From positions 1 to 64,000 of the forward strand of contig CBDEGD010000039.1 in assembly GCA_965237625.1 (NCBI GenBank): a stretch of 64,000 nucleotides of DNA, written 5' to 3'. The notes under the pieces were generated by a model that worked only from the letters and a program-made list of their open reading frames with translations, did no database searches and was not told the origin of the DNA. How positions within the stretch are numbered: position 1 is the first letter of the stretch; every line of letters begins with the position of its first letter. Shown piece by piece: positions 1 through 7,725 of the stretch. A program made the translations under genes and the position numbers. This DNA comes from JABDIP01 sp965237625 (lineage in GTDB: Bacteria > Pseudomonadota > Alphaproteobacteria > DSM-16000 > Inquilinaceae).

Positions 1-200
1 AATTCCTTCAGGCCCTTCTTCGTGCCGCAGCCGGCATTGCCCATCCAGCGGAAACCGTCGGAAAAGAAATCGCCGATATCAGCGATCCTGTGGTCGTTCA
101 GCCCATCGACCATGGTCTCGATCACGGTGCGCGTCGCGTCGGTCTTGGTCATGTCGGTGTCGCGGCTGAGCGCTGCCTGCTCTGGTCTCGAACCCTTCAT
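1..200 (-). CDS. SnoaL-like (NTF2-fold) protein, N-terminal part cut by window edge
   Basis: The frame opens with ATG at 200 and runs off the left edge after about 66 residues. The visible part has a helix rich in R-T-V-I-E-T-M-V-D-G-L-N, then D-F-F-S-D-G-F-R-W-M-G-N-A-G-C-G. That 'helix, aromatic-rich strand, W-x-G-N-A-G-x-G' layout is typical of single-domain SnoaL/ester-cyclase proteins (about 140-170 aa). A second Met at residue 17 could be the real start. The ATG overlaps the stop of the upstream 30-codon relic (ATGA), so translation is probably coupled and this is the last visible gene of the ABC-transporter operon starting near 5653. The family covers cyclases, isomerases and hydratases, so the reaction cannot be named. 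SnoaL-like fold likely; function open. Confidence 0.6.
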   Translation of the reverse strand, partial: MKGSRPEQAALSRDTDMTKTDATRTVIETMVDGLNDHRIADIGDFFSDGFRWMGNAGCGTKKGLKE

Positions 201-289
201 GCGGCGTCCTCTGCAATCATTTGACCGGCAGCAACCGCACACCCGGCCGAGCCGGCTCCGATGACGATGAAATCGGCGCGCGCTGTCAT
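197..289 (-). pseudogene. 30-codon GMC-oxidoreductase relic (internal deletion)
   Basis: A 30-codon frame between two ATGA overlaps. It begins MTARADFIVIGAGSAGC, the FAD-binding beta-alpha-beta start of GMC oxidoreductases (compare the intact GMC gene at 33538-35181 with its G-A-G-A-A-G-C). After A-V-A it ends A-A-G-Q-M-I-A-E-D-A-A, which resembles the usual GMC C-terminus (the intact neighbour ends E-K-A-A-A-M-I-L-G-A-A). The simplest reading is an in-frame deletion of roughly 500 internal codons that joined the two ends. The start overlaps the stop of the two-domain SnoaL gene, and the stop overlaps the next SnoaL start, so the remnant may survive only to keep coupling. No enzymatic function is possible. 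Confidence 0.6.
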
Positions 290-1284
290 CGCGAGGGCTC
301 CGCGAGATCGCCGAGGACGTCGCATCCCATCTGCAACAGCACATGCGGGATGTCGACGAACACCCAGTTTTCGACCAGCAGGTCGCCCTCGCGGCGCCAC
401 CAGTCGCAGACCCGCATGAACAGACGTTTGCCCGTGGCCGGCTGACCGAGAAACGGTTTCAACTGCACCGCGTTCAGCGAGGGCCAGCCGCCGGAACAAA
501 CGTAGTCACCGTCGCCGAAACGGGTGAAATGCCGGGTCTGGCTGCCGGGGACCGAGCCGCCGATCCATTCGCTGAAGGTCTGTTCGAAGGGAACCTGAAA
601 GCCCGCGAAATCCTCGATCCCGACAAAGCTGCCAAATGCGGCGGGACCGTACCAAAGCATGTCCTTGGCCCAATAAGGGCGCCAGGCCTCGTCATCCGTG
701 GCGAGGCTGCGCAGCATCGCCGTAACCATATCGCAGGACGAGACGCCGCGACCGGGGTCGATGTCGTGCCATTGCAGACCGTCCTGCGTCTGCGGGCCAG
801 GTAGATATCCGGTGAAGCCGCGATCCCGGCCCGGGCTGTCTGCGATGGGCCATCGTCCGCAGGCGATCATCAACTCGGGGATATCGAGATAGATGTAGCT
901 CTCGACGGCGCGGCCCCGTTCCATCCGGTGGAATTCGCCAAAGCGAAGGTGCGCCAGCGCGCCGGAGGGGGGGATGCCCAGCCAAGTGTGCGCGAACCTG
1001 CCGGTGTAGTAGCCTGTGCAAGTGACCCAGTCGGCGCCCTCGAAGCTGGCGCCGAAGGCGATGTAGTCGCTTCGCCGCAGGTGCTTGAAAGACCCCAGAA
1101 GGGGACGGAGAAAGGTCTCCTGATACCCGCTGAACCCCACAAGCTCATTGAAGGGATGGACCATGTTGATTTGCGCGTCCGGAGCATAAAATCGCTCGAC
1201 CGCCCCAGCGAAACCATCCCCTGAGCAGGTGCGGTATGCCTCGCAATAGGCCCTGAGTGCGGCCTTATTCAATCCGGTCGACAC
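286..1284 (-). CDS. Two-domain SnoaL-like protein (paralog 1)
   Basis: 332 residues from a GTG start two bases after the stop of the upstream permease; the coupling decides the start. Two NTF2/SnoaL-like halves are visible: about residues 1-150 (M-V-H-P-F-N-E-L-V-G-F, a G-Y-Y-T-G-R-F-A strand and G-E-F-H-R-M-E-R-G-R) and about 180-325 (W-Y-G-P, R-F-G-D-G-D-Y-V, G-W-P-S, L-V-E-N-W-V-F-V-D-I). The same C-terminal signature recurs in the proteins at 5786 and 7726, so the three are paralogs. SnoaL folds bind hydrophobic or polyol ligands and often catalyse aldol, dehydration or isomerisation steps. Position inside an ABC-sugar-transporter operon suggests it acts on the imported compound or its lactone. 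The specific reaction is unknown. Confidence 0.8.
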   Translation of the reverse strand: MSTGLNKAALRAYCEAYRTCSGDGFAGAVERFYAPDAQINMVHPFNELVGFSGYQETFLRPLLGSFKHLRRSDYIAFGASFEGADWVTCTGYYTGRFAHTWLGIPPSGALAHLRFGEFHRMERGRAVESYIYLDIPELMIACGRWPIADSPGRDRGFTGYLPGPQTQDGLQWHDIDPGRGVSSCDMVTAMLRSLATDDEAWRPYWAKDMLWYGPAAFGSFVGIEDFAGFQVPFEQTFSEWIGGSVPGSQTRHFTRFGDGDYVCSGGWPSLNAVQLKPFLGQPATGKRLFMRVCDWWRREGDLLVENWVFVDIPHVLLQMGCDVLGDLAEPSR

Positions 1285-1286
1285 GG

Positions 1287-2168
1287 TTACCCTTTCACCG
1301 CACCTGCGGTCAGGCCCGAGACGATTTGGCGTTGGAAGACCATGACCATCAGGAAGAGCGGCGCCGTGACCGACACCACGGCGGCGACGGCAAACATCAC
1401 GTTGCCCTTCGTCTGGGTCGTGCCAAGGAAGCTGGCGATCTTCGGGATCATCGTCTGGTTCTCTTTCGACAGGATCATCGCTGTCACCGCAAAGTCGTTG
1501 TAGGCCAACAGGAAAGAAAAGAGCCCTGTGGTGATCACTCCCGGCCACATCACCGGAATGATTACATGGCGAAACGCCTGAAACCGCGTGCAGCCATCCA
1601 CCATCGCGCTTTCGTCCAGCTCGGCCGGGATGTTCTTGAAGAACGAATGCAGCATCCACAGCGTGAACGGCTGGTTGATCGCCACCAACACGATGATCGC
1701 CGTCGCTGTGTGGCCCCACAGGTTCCATTCGAAGAATACCGGCAGATAGCCGGAAACCAGGGTGATCGGCGGCATGGCGCGAAAGATCAGTGCGGCCAGC
1801 AGGAACCAGAACGCATAGCGATAGGTCGACCGGGCGAGGGCATAACCGCCCAATGTCCCGAGGGTCAGCGAGACCGTGACCACGAATAGGCAGACAAGCG
1901 TGGATTTCCACGCCGCGCGCCAGAACTCTTCCTGCACCCAGGCTCCGTTATAGCCTTCGCCGGTGAGACGGCCGCCGGTTTCCACCTGCGTCAGAGGGCC
2001 GGTCAGGGCGTTGGCCCAGTTCGCTTTGGAAAAGAAATCCCCCTCGACCTTGAACGATCCCCAAAGGGTCCACAGGAACGGAAAGGCGGCCATTGCCATC
2101 CAGATCGCTAGCACAGTGATGACCAGCAGGCTGACGATAGCGGGGCGTTTTTGAGCTTGGCTGGACAT
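1287..2168 (-). CDS. ABC sugar transporter permease, MalG-like
   Basis: 293 residues; ATG at 2168 is preceded by GGTGGG. The first membrane segment lies near residues 12-30 (I-V-S-L-L-V-I-T-V-L-A-I-W-M), with further segments around 105-130, 140-160, 175-200 and 260-280. The cytoplasmic EAA loop reads D-E-S-A-M-V-D-G-C-T-R-F-Q-A-F, the surface that contacts the ATPase. The periplasmic loop after the first helix is rather long. This is the second permease of the binding-protein-dependent CUT1 type (maltose/glycerol-3-phosphate family). It lies 7 bp after the partner permease and 2 bp before the SnoaL-like gene. The substrate is not evident from sequence. Confidence 0.9.
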   Translation of the reverse strand: MSSQAQKRPAIVSLLVITVLAIWMAMAAFPFLWTLWGSFKVEGDFFSKANWANALTGPLTQVETGGRLTGEGYNGAWVQEEFWRAAWKSTLVCLFVVTVSLTLGTLGGYALARSTYRYAFWFLLAALIFRAMPPITLVSGYLPVFFEWNLWGHTATAIIVLVAINQPFTLWMLHSFFKNIPAELDESAMVDGCTRFQAFRHVIIPVMWPGVITTGLFSFLLAYNDFAVTAMILSKENQTMIPKIASFLGTTQTKGNVMFAVAAVVSVTAPLFLMVMVFQRQIVSGLTAGAVKG

Positions 2169-2175
2169 ATCCCAC

Positions 2176-3198
2176 CTATTTCCGTCCGAAATCGCGCCAG
2201 GTGCGCACCAGCACCGGGGACAACAGTATCGAGATGCCAATGATGGTCAGAACCGACGTTGCAGCCGCGGATGACAATTGTCGGGTCTCGCCCCCCAGAT
2301 CGTTATAGATGGCCCAGCTGAGCGACGTGGCGTGAGCACTGGCCGCGAAACTGACGATGGGCTCGAACACCCGGAAGTTATCCATCAACTGCATCAGCGC
2401 GATGAATGTGGTCAGCGGCAGCAGGTGCGGGATCACCACATAGCGGATCTGCTCCCACCTGTTGGCCCCATCAACGCGGGCGCTTTCGAGACTGTCTGTG
2501 TTAACGGTCTGAAGGCCCGCATAATAAACGATGAAGGCAAATGGGGCGGCGTGCCAGACTCCGTAGACCATGAGCATGATCCACATCAGCGGGGTCGAGG
2601 CCTTGACCGACAGGTCCGGGTTACCGGCTAGGTATTGCAGCGTTGCACCGATGATCCCTCGGGCATCCACCATCCAGAACAGGATCAACGACCCGACAAG
2701 CGGCGTGATCATCATTGGCAGCAAAGAGAAGAAGATCAGTGGCCCGCGCAGGCGCTTGACCGCGCTATTGACCGCGACGGCGATAACGAAGCCAAGGATG
2801 ATCACCAACGGTGTCACGACAAAGGTGAAGGTCAGGGTGAATCCGATGGCTTTGTAAAAAGGCAGGTTCAGCATTTGCGTGCCGAGTTCACGCCAATTGT
2901 CTGCCGTTTCCCATGCGGTACCAACCTCGTTGAAGGCCAGGTGATTGCGGTCTCGGTACGTCTCGAATCCGGCGAACTGCCCCAAGGGCTTTTCTTCGCG
3001 CAAGGCCGCTGTGGCCTCCCTGTCGATTGCAGTGGAGTCGGTACATCCAAACGGACCGCAGTTCTCGACCGTGACAATGACCTGTTCATGGGCCACGTGA
3101 AACGACTGAACCACGACCGAGATAATCGGGAATAAGATGAAAAGCATCATCGCCAGCGCGGATGGAAAAACGAACCATAAGAACGGTTTATGTTTCAT
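2176..3198 (-). CDS. ABC sugar transporter permease, MalF-like
   Basis: 340 residues starting M-K-H-K-P-F-L-W-F-V-F-P-S-A-L. The N-terminal helix is followed by an approximately 85-residue periplasmic insertion with two cysteines (E-N-C-G-P-F-G-C), which may form a disulfide. Then come five to six membrane spans and the EAA motif L-E-S-A-R-V-D-G-A-N-R-W-E-Q-I near residue 240. Length, topology and position after the binding protein fit the first permease of a CUT1 importer. It pairs with the MalG-like permease 7 bp downstream. The gap of about 90 bp to the binding-protein gene is usual for such operons, where the binding protein is made in excess. Confidence 0.9.
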   Translation of the reverse strand: MKHKPFLWFVFPSALAMMLFILFPIISVVVQSFHVAHEQVIVTVENCGPFGCTDSTAIDREATAALREEKPLGQFAGFETYRDRNHLAFNEVGTAWETADNWRELGTQMLNLPFYKAIGFTLTFTFVVTPLVIILGFVIAVAVNSAVKRLRGPLIFFSLLPMMITPLVGSLILFWMVDARGIIGATLQYLAGNPDLSVKASTPLMWIMLMVYGVWHAAPFAFIVYYAGLQTVNTDSLESARVDGANRWEQIRYVVIPHLLPLTTFIALMQLMDNFRVFEPIVSFAASAHATSLSWAIYNDLGGETRQLSSAAATSVLTIIGISILLSPVLVRTWRDFGRK

Positions 3199-3285
3199 GG
3201 CTGGAGGATCCCCGGCGGCATCTGATGACGAAGAGAGTGAAGCCTGGAGGCGACCAGCGCCGCCCCCAGGCTCGAACGAGCGTCC

Positions 3286-4512
3286 TTAGTTCAGAAAGCC
3301 TTTTTCTCTCGCAGCGGCGGTGTAGGCAGCCTCGATGTCGGCCAAGGCCTGCTCCGCACTTTCCTTGCCTTGCAGGAAGTCGGCGATATTGTCGCCAAGA
3401 GCCGTGTGCAGCAGGCCCATATACGGCAGCATCGGATACGGCCTGGTCCCCGCGGCAATCGCAGCGAATACGCCATCGTTGACCGGGGCCGGTTCGTACC
3501 CTTCGATCATCCAGACAGCCTGGCTCATGGTTTCGTCGTTCAGGATCCCGGGGCTGGTTCCGTTATTCATCGCGATGAACGTGGCTATGGCATCTTCTTC
3601 CGAAATGTTCCTGGCCACGGTCCAGCCATCCCACCACAGCGTCGACGCCGGGACCGAGCCACCGCCGACCGTCATCGGACCGCCAACAGTGATATTGGAA
3701 TAGACCACCTCTTCGGCGCCGTCGGCATCCATCAGATTGCCCATCCGCGAGCCCCACATGTTCATCAAAATCACATTGCCGGCTTCCATCTCGGCGCCGG
3801 TCGCGTTTGAATCATGCGTCAGGAAGTCGGGGTTCATGTATTCGGTCAGCGCTTTCATCATGTTCAGCGCGGCCACGCCCCGAGTGTTGTTGATGGCAAC
3901 CTCAGCGGTGCCCGGTTTGAAGAATTCGCCGCCATGGCCGATGTGCATGTTCACGAATTCCTCAGCAAGGTTCCAGCCGGCGGCATAGGCACCCCCGATC
4001 GGATACTGGCTGAGTCCATCGGCGCGGATCTTCTCCGCGGCCTCCAGCATGCCCTCGTAGGTCGTCGGCGGCTCCATCCCGATCTCGGCCAGCACGTCCT
4101 TGCGATAGGCCAGCGTCTGAGCATTGGCCATGAAGGCCACGGCCATGATCTCGCCGCCGATCGTGATCAGGCGGTTCCTGGGGATGTCCTGCCCGTACAT
4201 CGCAACCAGATCATCCAGCGGACGCACCACATCCTCGTTGATCAGCGCGACAACCGATGAGTTTGCGACGATGGCAGTGGTATATTCCGCCGGATTGCCC
4301 TGCATCCCCGCCAGGTTGATCTTCTGGTGATCCGCCGTCAGGTTTGCCTGCACTTCGCCGCCCGTGCACGACCCCGCCTCGTTGGCGACCGTGTGAATGG
4401 CCGGAAACTCGTTGCCGACGATACTGACGTTTCCTGAGATTTCGCAGGCCGCGAAGGCTGAGCCAGCGACCAAGGTCATCGTGCTGGCCAACGCTACTTT
4501 TTTTAGAAACAT
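3286..4512 (-). CDS. ABC sugar transporter extracellular solute-binding protein
   Basis: 408 residues. The start at 4512 is chosen because it follows GGGAGAG and opens a Sec signal peptide, MFLKKVALASTMTLVAGSAFA, cleaved before A-C-E; upstream in-frame codons have no such signal. The mature protein carries typical family-1 binding-protein blocks: N-P-A-E-Y-T-T-A-I-V, L-A-Y-R-K-D-V-L-A-E-I-G-M near residue 145, and L-W-W-D-G-W-T near 295. It would capture a carbohydrate-like ligand in the periplasm for the two permeases downstream. Expression should follow the operator pair at 5694-5766 if this is one transcript with the ATPase 79 bp upstream. The ligand is unknown. Confidence 0.9.
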   Translation of the reverse strand: MFLKKVALASTMTLVAGSAFAACEISGNVSIVGNEFPAIHTVANEAGSCTGGEVQANLTADHQKINLAGMQGNPAEYTTAIVANSSVVALINEDVVRPLDDLVAMYGQDIPRNRLITIGGEIMAVAFMANAQTLAYRKDVLAEIGMEPPTTYEGMLEAAEKIRADGLSQYPIGGAYAAGWNLAEEFVNMHIGHGGEFFKPGTAEVAINNTRGVAALNMMKALTEYMNPDFLTHDSNATGAEMEAGNVILMNMWGSRMGNLMDADGAEEVVYSNITVGGPMTVGGGSVPASTLWWDGWTVARNISEEDAIATFIAMNNGTSPGILNDETMSQAVWMIEGYEPAPVNDGVFAAIAAGTRPYPMLPYMGLLHTALGDNIADFLQGKESAEQALADIEAAYTAAAREKGFLN

Positions 4513-4591
4513 TTCGTTTCTCTCCCTGTGTTCGGGTGCATCTTCGAAGCCTGCACCGCCTGACCCCGTCGTGACGGGAGACTTGAGAGCA

Positions 4592-5653
4592 TCAGCTCCC
4601 GATACGCACACCCGTTTCAGCGCTGAAAAGGTGGCAGTGATCCGTGGGCACATGGATCGAGATCGCATCACCGATCTCCGCGCGGAATGTCTTGTCCGCC
4701 TTCACCGAAACCAGCGCGCCGCCGATGCGGACGGACGCCATGGTCGCGTCACCCAGCAACTCTTGCGTATAGATCGGCGCGTTGATCTCGCCGCCGCTTG
4801 CAACGACGCTCGCATCCTCCGCCCGGAAGCCCAGCGTGACCTCACCGTCCGGCGCAGCGAGCCCCGGGATCTCGACATTGATTTCGACATTCGGCGCGCT
4901 GAACATGCCACTCGAGATCCCGCCCTCGATCAGGTTCATGGCGGGGTTTCCGATGAAGCTCGCCACAAAGGCGTTGGCGGGCGTGTCATAGATGTCGGTC
5001 GGGCTGCCCACCTGCTGGACCACACCCTGTTTCATCACCACTACCCGATCGGCCAGCGTCATCGCCTCGATCTGGTCATGGGTCACGTAGATCGTGGTCA
5101 CGGCCAATTCGTGCGACAGGTTCTTGATCTGCGCGCGGGTCGAAACGCGCAGCTTGGCGTCAAGGTTCGAAAGCGGCTCGTCCATCAGGAACACGTTCGG
5201 CTCGCGCACGATGGCGCGTGCCAGTGCTACCCGCTGGCGCTGGCCGCCGGAAAGCTCGGCAGGCTTACGGTGCAGGAACTCGTCGAGTTCAACCATCGCA
5301 CTCGCCCGCCGGACCTTTTCGTCATGGGTCTTGGGGTCGATGCGGCGCACTTTCAGCGGAAAGCGGATGTTTTCATAGACGTTCATGTTCGGGTAAAGCG
5401 CGTAGCTTTGGAACACCATGGCTACGTCTCGATCTTTCGGTTCAAGATCGTTGACACGCTTGCCGTCGACCAGGATATCGCCACCGGTAGCGTCCTCGAG
5501 GCCCGCTATCATGCGCATCGTGGTGGTCTTGCCGCAGCCAGACGGACCCAGAAGGACCAGGAATTCCTTGTCCGCAATCGTCAGATCGAAATTTTCGACC
5601 CCGACGAAACTGCCCCATCTCTTGGAGACATTCTGAAGCTGGATTTCGGCCAT
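4592..5653 (-). CDS. ABC sugar transporter ATP-binding protein, UgpC/MsmK type
   Basis: 353 residues from ATG at 5653. Walker A is G-P-S-G-C-G-K-T-T (about residue 36), the Q-loop region reads V-F-Q-S-Y-A-L-Y-P, the ABC signature is L-S-G-G-Q-R-Q-R, and Walker B is V-F-L-M-D-E-P-L-S-N-L-D-A-K-L-R. A C-terminal OB/TOBE region of roughly 115 residues is present, as in CUT1 ATPases. It energises the permease pair at 1287-3198. As first gene of the minus-strand operon it is divergent from the SnoaL gene at 5786, with two LacI-type operators in between. Some family ATPases serve several transporters; a second homolog lies at 61097. Confidence 0.95.
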   Translation of the reverse strand: MAEIQLQNVSKRWGSFVGVENFDLTIADKEFLVLLGPSGCGKTTTMRMIAGLEDATGGDILVDGKRVNDLEPKDRDVAMVFQSYALYPNMNVYENIRFPLKVRRIDPKTHDEKVRRASAMVELDEFLHRKPAELSGGQRQRVALARAIVREPNVFLMDEPLSNLDAKLRVSTRAQIKNLSHELAVTTIYVTHDQIEAMTLADRVVVMKQGVVQQVGSPTDIYDTPANAFVASFIGNPAMNLIEGGISSGMFSAPNVEINVEIPGLAAPDGEVTLGFRAEDASVVASGGEINAPIYTQELLGDATMASVRIGGALVSVKADKTFRAEIGDAISIHVPTDHCHLFSAETGVRIGS

Positions 5654-5693
5654 CGCTCTCCCCGCGGCGTGTCTTCGTTCGCAGTCGCGTATT

Positions 5694-5711
5694 TTTGCAT
5701 ACGCTTGCAAA
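5694..5711. promoter_or_regulatory. LacI-type operator O1 in divergent promoter
   Basis: TTTGCATACGCTTGCAAA: an 18-bp imperfect palindrome with perfect outer TTTGCA/TGCAAA arms and a central CG, the usual LacI/GalR half-site geometry. It lies 41 bp before the ATPase start on the minus strand. Its exact reverse-complement core recurs at 5749-5766. The half-site TTGCA is shared with the two perfect operators at 13401 and 16674, so the LacI protein encoded at 15493-16491 or a close relative may bind here. Confidence 0.6.
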
Positions 5712-5748
5712 AAGCCTAGACGGGCGCTCGCCGATTTGGCAAGCTTTT

Positions 5749-5766
5749 TTTGCAAGCGTATGCAAT
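5749..5766. promoter_or_regulatory. LacI-type operator O2 (mirror copy of O1)
   Basis: TTTGCAAGCGTATGCAAT: the reverse complement of O1 except at the last base, ending 20 bp before the ATG of the SnoaL gene at 5786. The O1 and O2 centres are 55 bp apart, about five helical turns, which would suit a single repression loop over both divergent promoters. Confidence 0.6.
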
Positions 5767-5785
5767 CGCTGAAAAAGAGACCTGT

Positions 5786-6799
5786 ATGAGTGACTTCCGC
5801 GCTGTCGCCCACGGCCTGTTGAACCGCATGATGTCCGCGCCGGACACGGAGCTGCGGTCACTGCTGACGGATTGCCTGACACCGGATTCGGTGTGGGACG
5901 TCGCTTATCCGATCAACCGGCTGGAGGGCATCGACGCGGTGCTCGAGGGGCTGATCCTGCCACTCCGCAAGGCGCTGTCGCACACCCGCCGCCGCGACGA
6001 GATATTTATCGGCGGGCCGAACCGCCGAGGGGCCGGGGAGTGGGTAGCCTCGATCACCCATTATGTCGGCAATTTCGACGCGCCGCTGCTCGGCATCGTG
6101 CCGAACAACCGAACGGTATTTCTGCGTTCCGGGGAGTTCTACCGGATCGAAAATGGCCGGATCGCCGAGGCCAAGCTGATCGTCGATTTCCTCGATCTGC
6201 TGCGTCAGATCGACCGCTTTCCCCTGCCCCGGATGCTGGGCACCGAGATGCTGTTCCCCGGACCGGCCACGCATGACGGAGTCCTCCCCGGCGGGCCTGA
6301 GAGCGGCACGGCGACCCTCGACATCGTGGAAGGCATGTTGCGGGATCTGAGCGCCTTCGATCCGGAGACCTTCACCTCGAAAGACCAGACCGGCGATGAC
6401 GGCTATTGGCATGAGGACATGATGTGGTACGGGCCCGGGGGCATCGGGTCGAACTACCGCTGGTCCGGCTTTGTGAAGGACCATCGGGAATCATTTCTCC
6501 GGGCGTTCCCGGACCGGCTGGGCGGCGACCATTATTGCCGGATTGGCGATGGCGACTATGCGGCAGTCAGCGGCTGGCCCTCCATGACCATGACCCATAT
6601 GGGCGACTATCTCGGCGTGGAAGCGACCGGTAGGGCGCTGACCCTCAGGGTGATGGATTTCTACCGATGCGCCGGCGGCAAGATCAGGGAGAACTGGGTC
6701 CTGCTGGACTATCTCGAGCTCTTCAAGCAGATGGGGTTCGATCTGCTGGCCAGGGCGGCCGAGTTGCCGTCCCCAGATCACGCGGCGCAGACATCATGA
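5786..6799 (+). CDS. Two-domain SnoaL-like protein (paralog 2)
   Basis: 337 residues. ATG 5786 is preferred over an in-frame codon at 5750 because the latter lies inside operator O2 and because GAAAAAGAGA precedes 5786. The N-terminal half (about 1-160) has V-A-Y-P-I-N-R-L-E-G-I-D, G-N-F-D-A-P-L-L-G-I and G-E-F-Y-R-I-E-N-G-R. The C-terminal half has W-Y-G-P-G-G-I-G, R-I-G-D-G-D-Y-A, G-W-P-S and I-R-E-N-W-V-L-L-D. It is a paralog of the proteins at 286 and 7726. It is first in a divergent operon with an amidohydrolase whose ATG overlaps its stop, pointing to consecutive steps on one metabolite. Reaction unknown. Confidence 0.85.
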   Translation: MSDFRAVAHGLLNRMMSAPDTELRSLLTDCLTPDSVWDVAYPINRLEGIDAVLEGLILPLRKALSHTRRRDEIFIGGPNRRGAGEWVASITHYVGNFDAPLLGIVPNNRTVFLRSGEFYRIENGRIAEAKLIVDFLDLLRQIDRFPLPRMLGTEMLFPGPATHDGVLPGGPESGTATLDIVEGMLRDLSAFDPETFTSKDQTGDDGYWHEDMMWYGPGGIGSNYRWSGFVKDHRESFLRAFPDRLGGDHYCRIGDGDYAAVSGWPSMTMTHMGDYLGVEATGRALTLRVMDFYRCAGGKIRENWVLLDYLELFKQMGFDLLARAAELPSPDHAAQTS

Positions 6800-7701
6800 A
6801 GATCGACGCCCATCACCATCTCTGGGACTTGTCCGCGGTTTCCTATCCCTGGCTCGAGGCGCGGGGCGTCAAGCGGTTCTTCGGCGATCCAACCCCGATC
6901 CAGCGCGACTATCCGGTCGATGAATTCCGCCGCGATGCCGAGGCCGTCGGGGTTACCGCTTCGATCCATGTCCAGGCCGGCACGCCGAACGGCCTGCCGG
7001 AAGCGCGCTGGGTCCAGTCGGTTCATGACGGGCCGGGCGAAGGCCGGTTTCCAGCCGCTCAGGTGGCCGGGTGCGATCTCCCCGCGACCGATCTGGAGGC
7101 ACGGCTCGATGCGCTGGCGGAATTGTCCTCCGTGCGCGGAATCCGACAGATCGTCGGGCGGTCGCCGGAGGAGGATTTGAAGACCGGAACCGGCTCGTTG
7201 CTCGACGACCCGGCCTTCGAGAACGGGCTGCGGGCGGTCGCTGCTCGCGGCTGGTCCTTCGACCTTCAACTTCTGCCCGAGCAGATGGCCGATGCCGCCC
7301 GCTTGTTCGGGAGGGTTCCCGAATTGCGTGTCGCGCTGTGCCATGCAGGTTCGCCGCACGACCGCAAGCCGGAGGGGCTGCGCTACTGGCGTGGGCAGCT
7401 GTCCGCGCTGTCGGCAAATCCAAACATGGTGTGCAAGCTTTCCGGGCTCGGCATGTTCGAGCCCGGCTGGACGGCGGAGTCGATCTCCCCGATCGTCGAA
7501 ACCGTGCTGGAGCAGTTCGGCGCCGGGCGCTGCATGATCGGGTCGAATTTCCCGGTGGACAGCCTCACCTCGGGCTATGCGGATATTTGGCAAGCCTACG
7601 AAGACCTGCTTGGCGAGCTCGAACCGGACGAGCGATCAGAGGTCTTTCAGGGGACTTGCCGGCGATTCTATTCGATCCCGCACTCCATCCTCCAGGGCTG
7701 A
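6796..7701 (+). CDS. Amidohydrolase-family lactonase (fuconolactonase/PDC-hydrolase type)
   Basis: 301 residues starting M-K-I-D-A-H-H-H-L-W-D, the H-x-H metal motif of the amidohydrolase superfamily. I-H-V-Q-A-G-T lies near residue 60, a conserved L-C-H-A-G-S near 185 and M-I-G-S-N-F-P-V-D near 250, the pattern of L-fuconolactonase, 4-sulfomuconolactonase and 2-pyrone-4,6-dicarboxylate lactonase. These enzymes open lactone rings, usually using zero or one metal. The ATG overlaps the preceding stop (ATGA). Flanked by two two-domain SnoaL proteins, it probably opens a lactone made from the compound imported by the divergent ABC system. Family assignment is firm; the substrate is inferred. Confidence 0.85.
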   Translation: MKIDAHHHLWDLSAVSYPWLEARGVKRFFGDPTPIQRDYPVDEFRRDAEAVGVTASIHVQAGTPNGLPEARWVQSVHDGPGEGRFPAAQVAGCDLPATDLEARLDALAELSSVRGIRQIVGRSPEEDLKTGTGSLLDDPAFENGLRAVAARGWSFDLQLLPEQMADAARLFGRVPELRVALCHAGSPHDRKPEGLRYWRGQLSALSANPNMVCKLSGLGMFEPGWTAESISPIVETVLEQFGAGRCMIGSNFPVDSLTSGYADIWQAYEDLLGELEPDERSEVFQGTCRRFYSIPHSILQG

Positions 7702-7725
7702 ACCCTCGAAGAGGCCACCACATCC

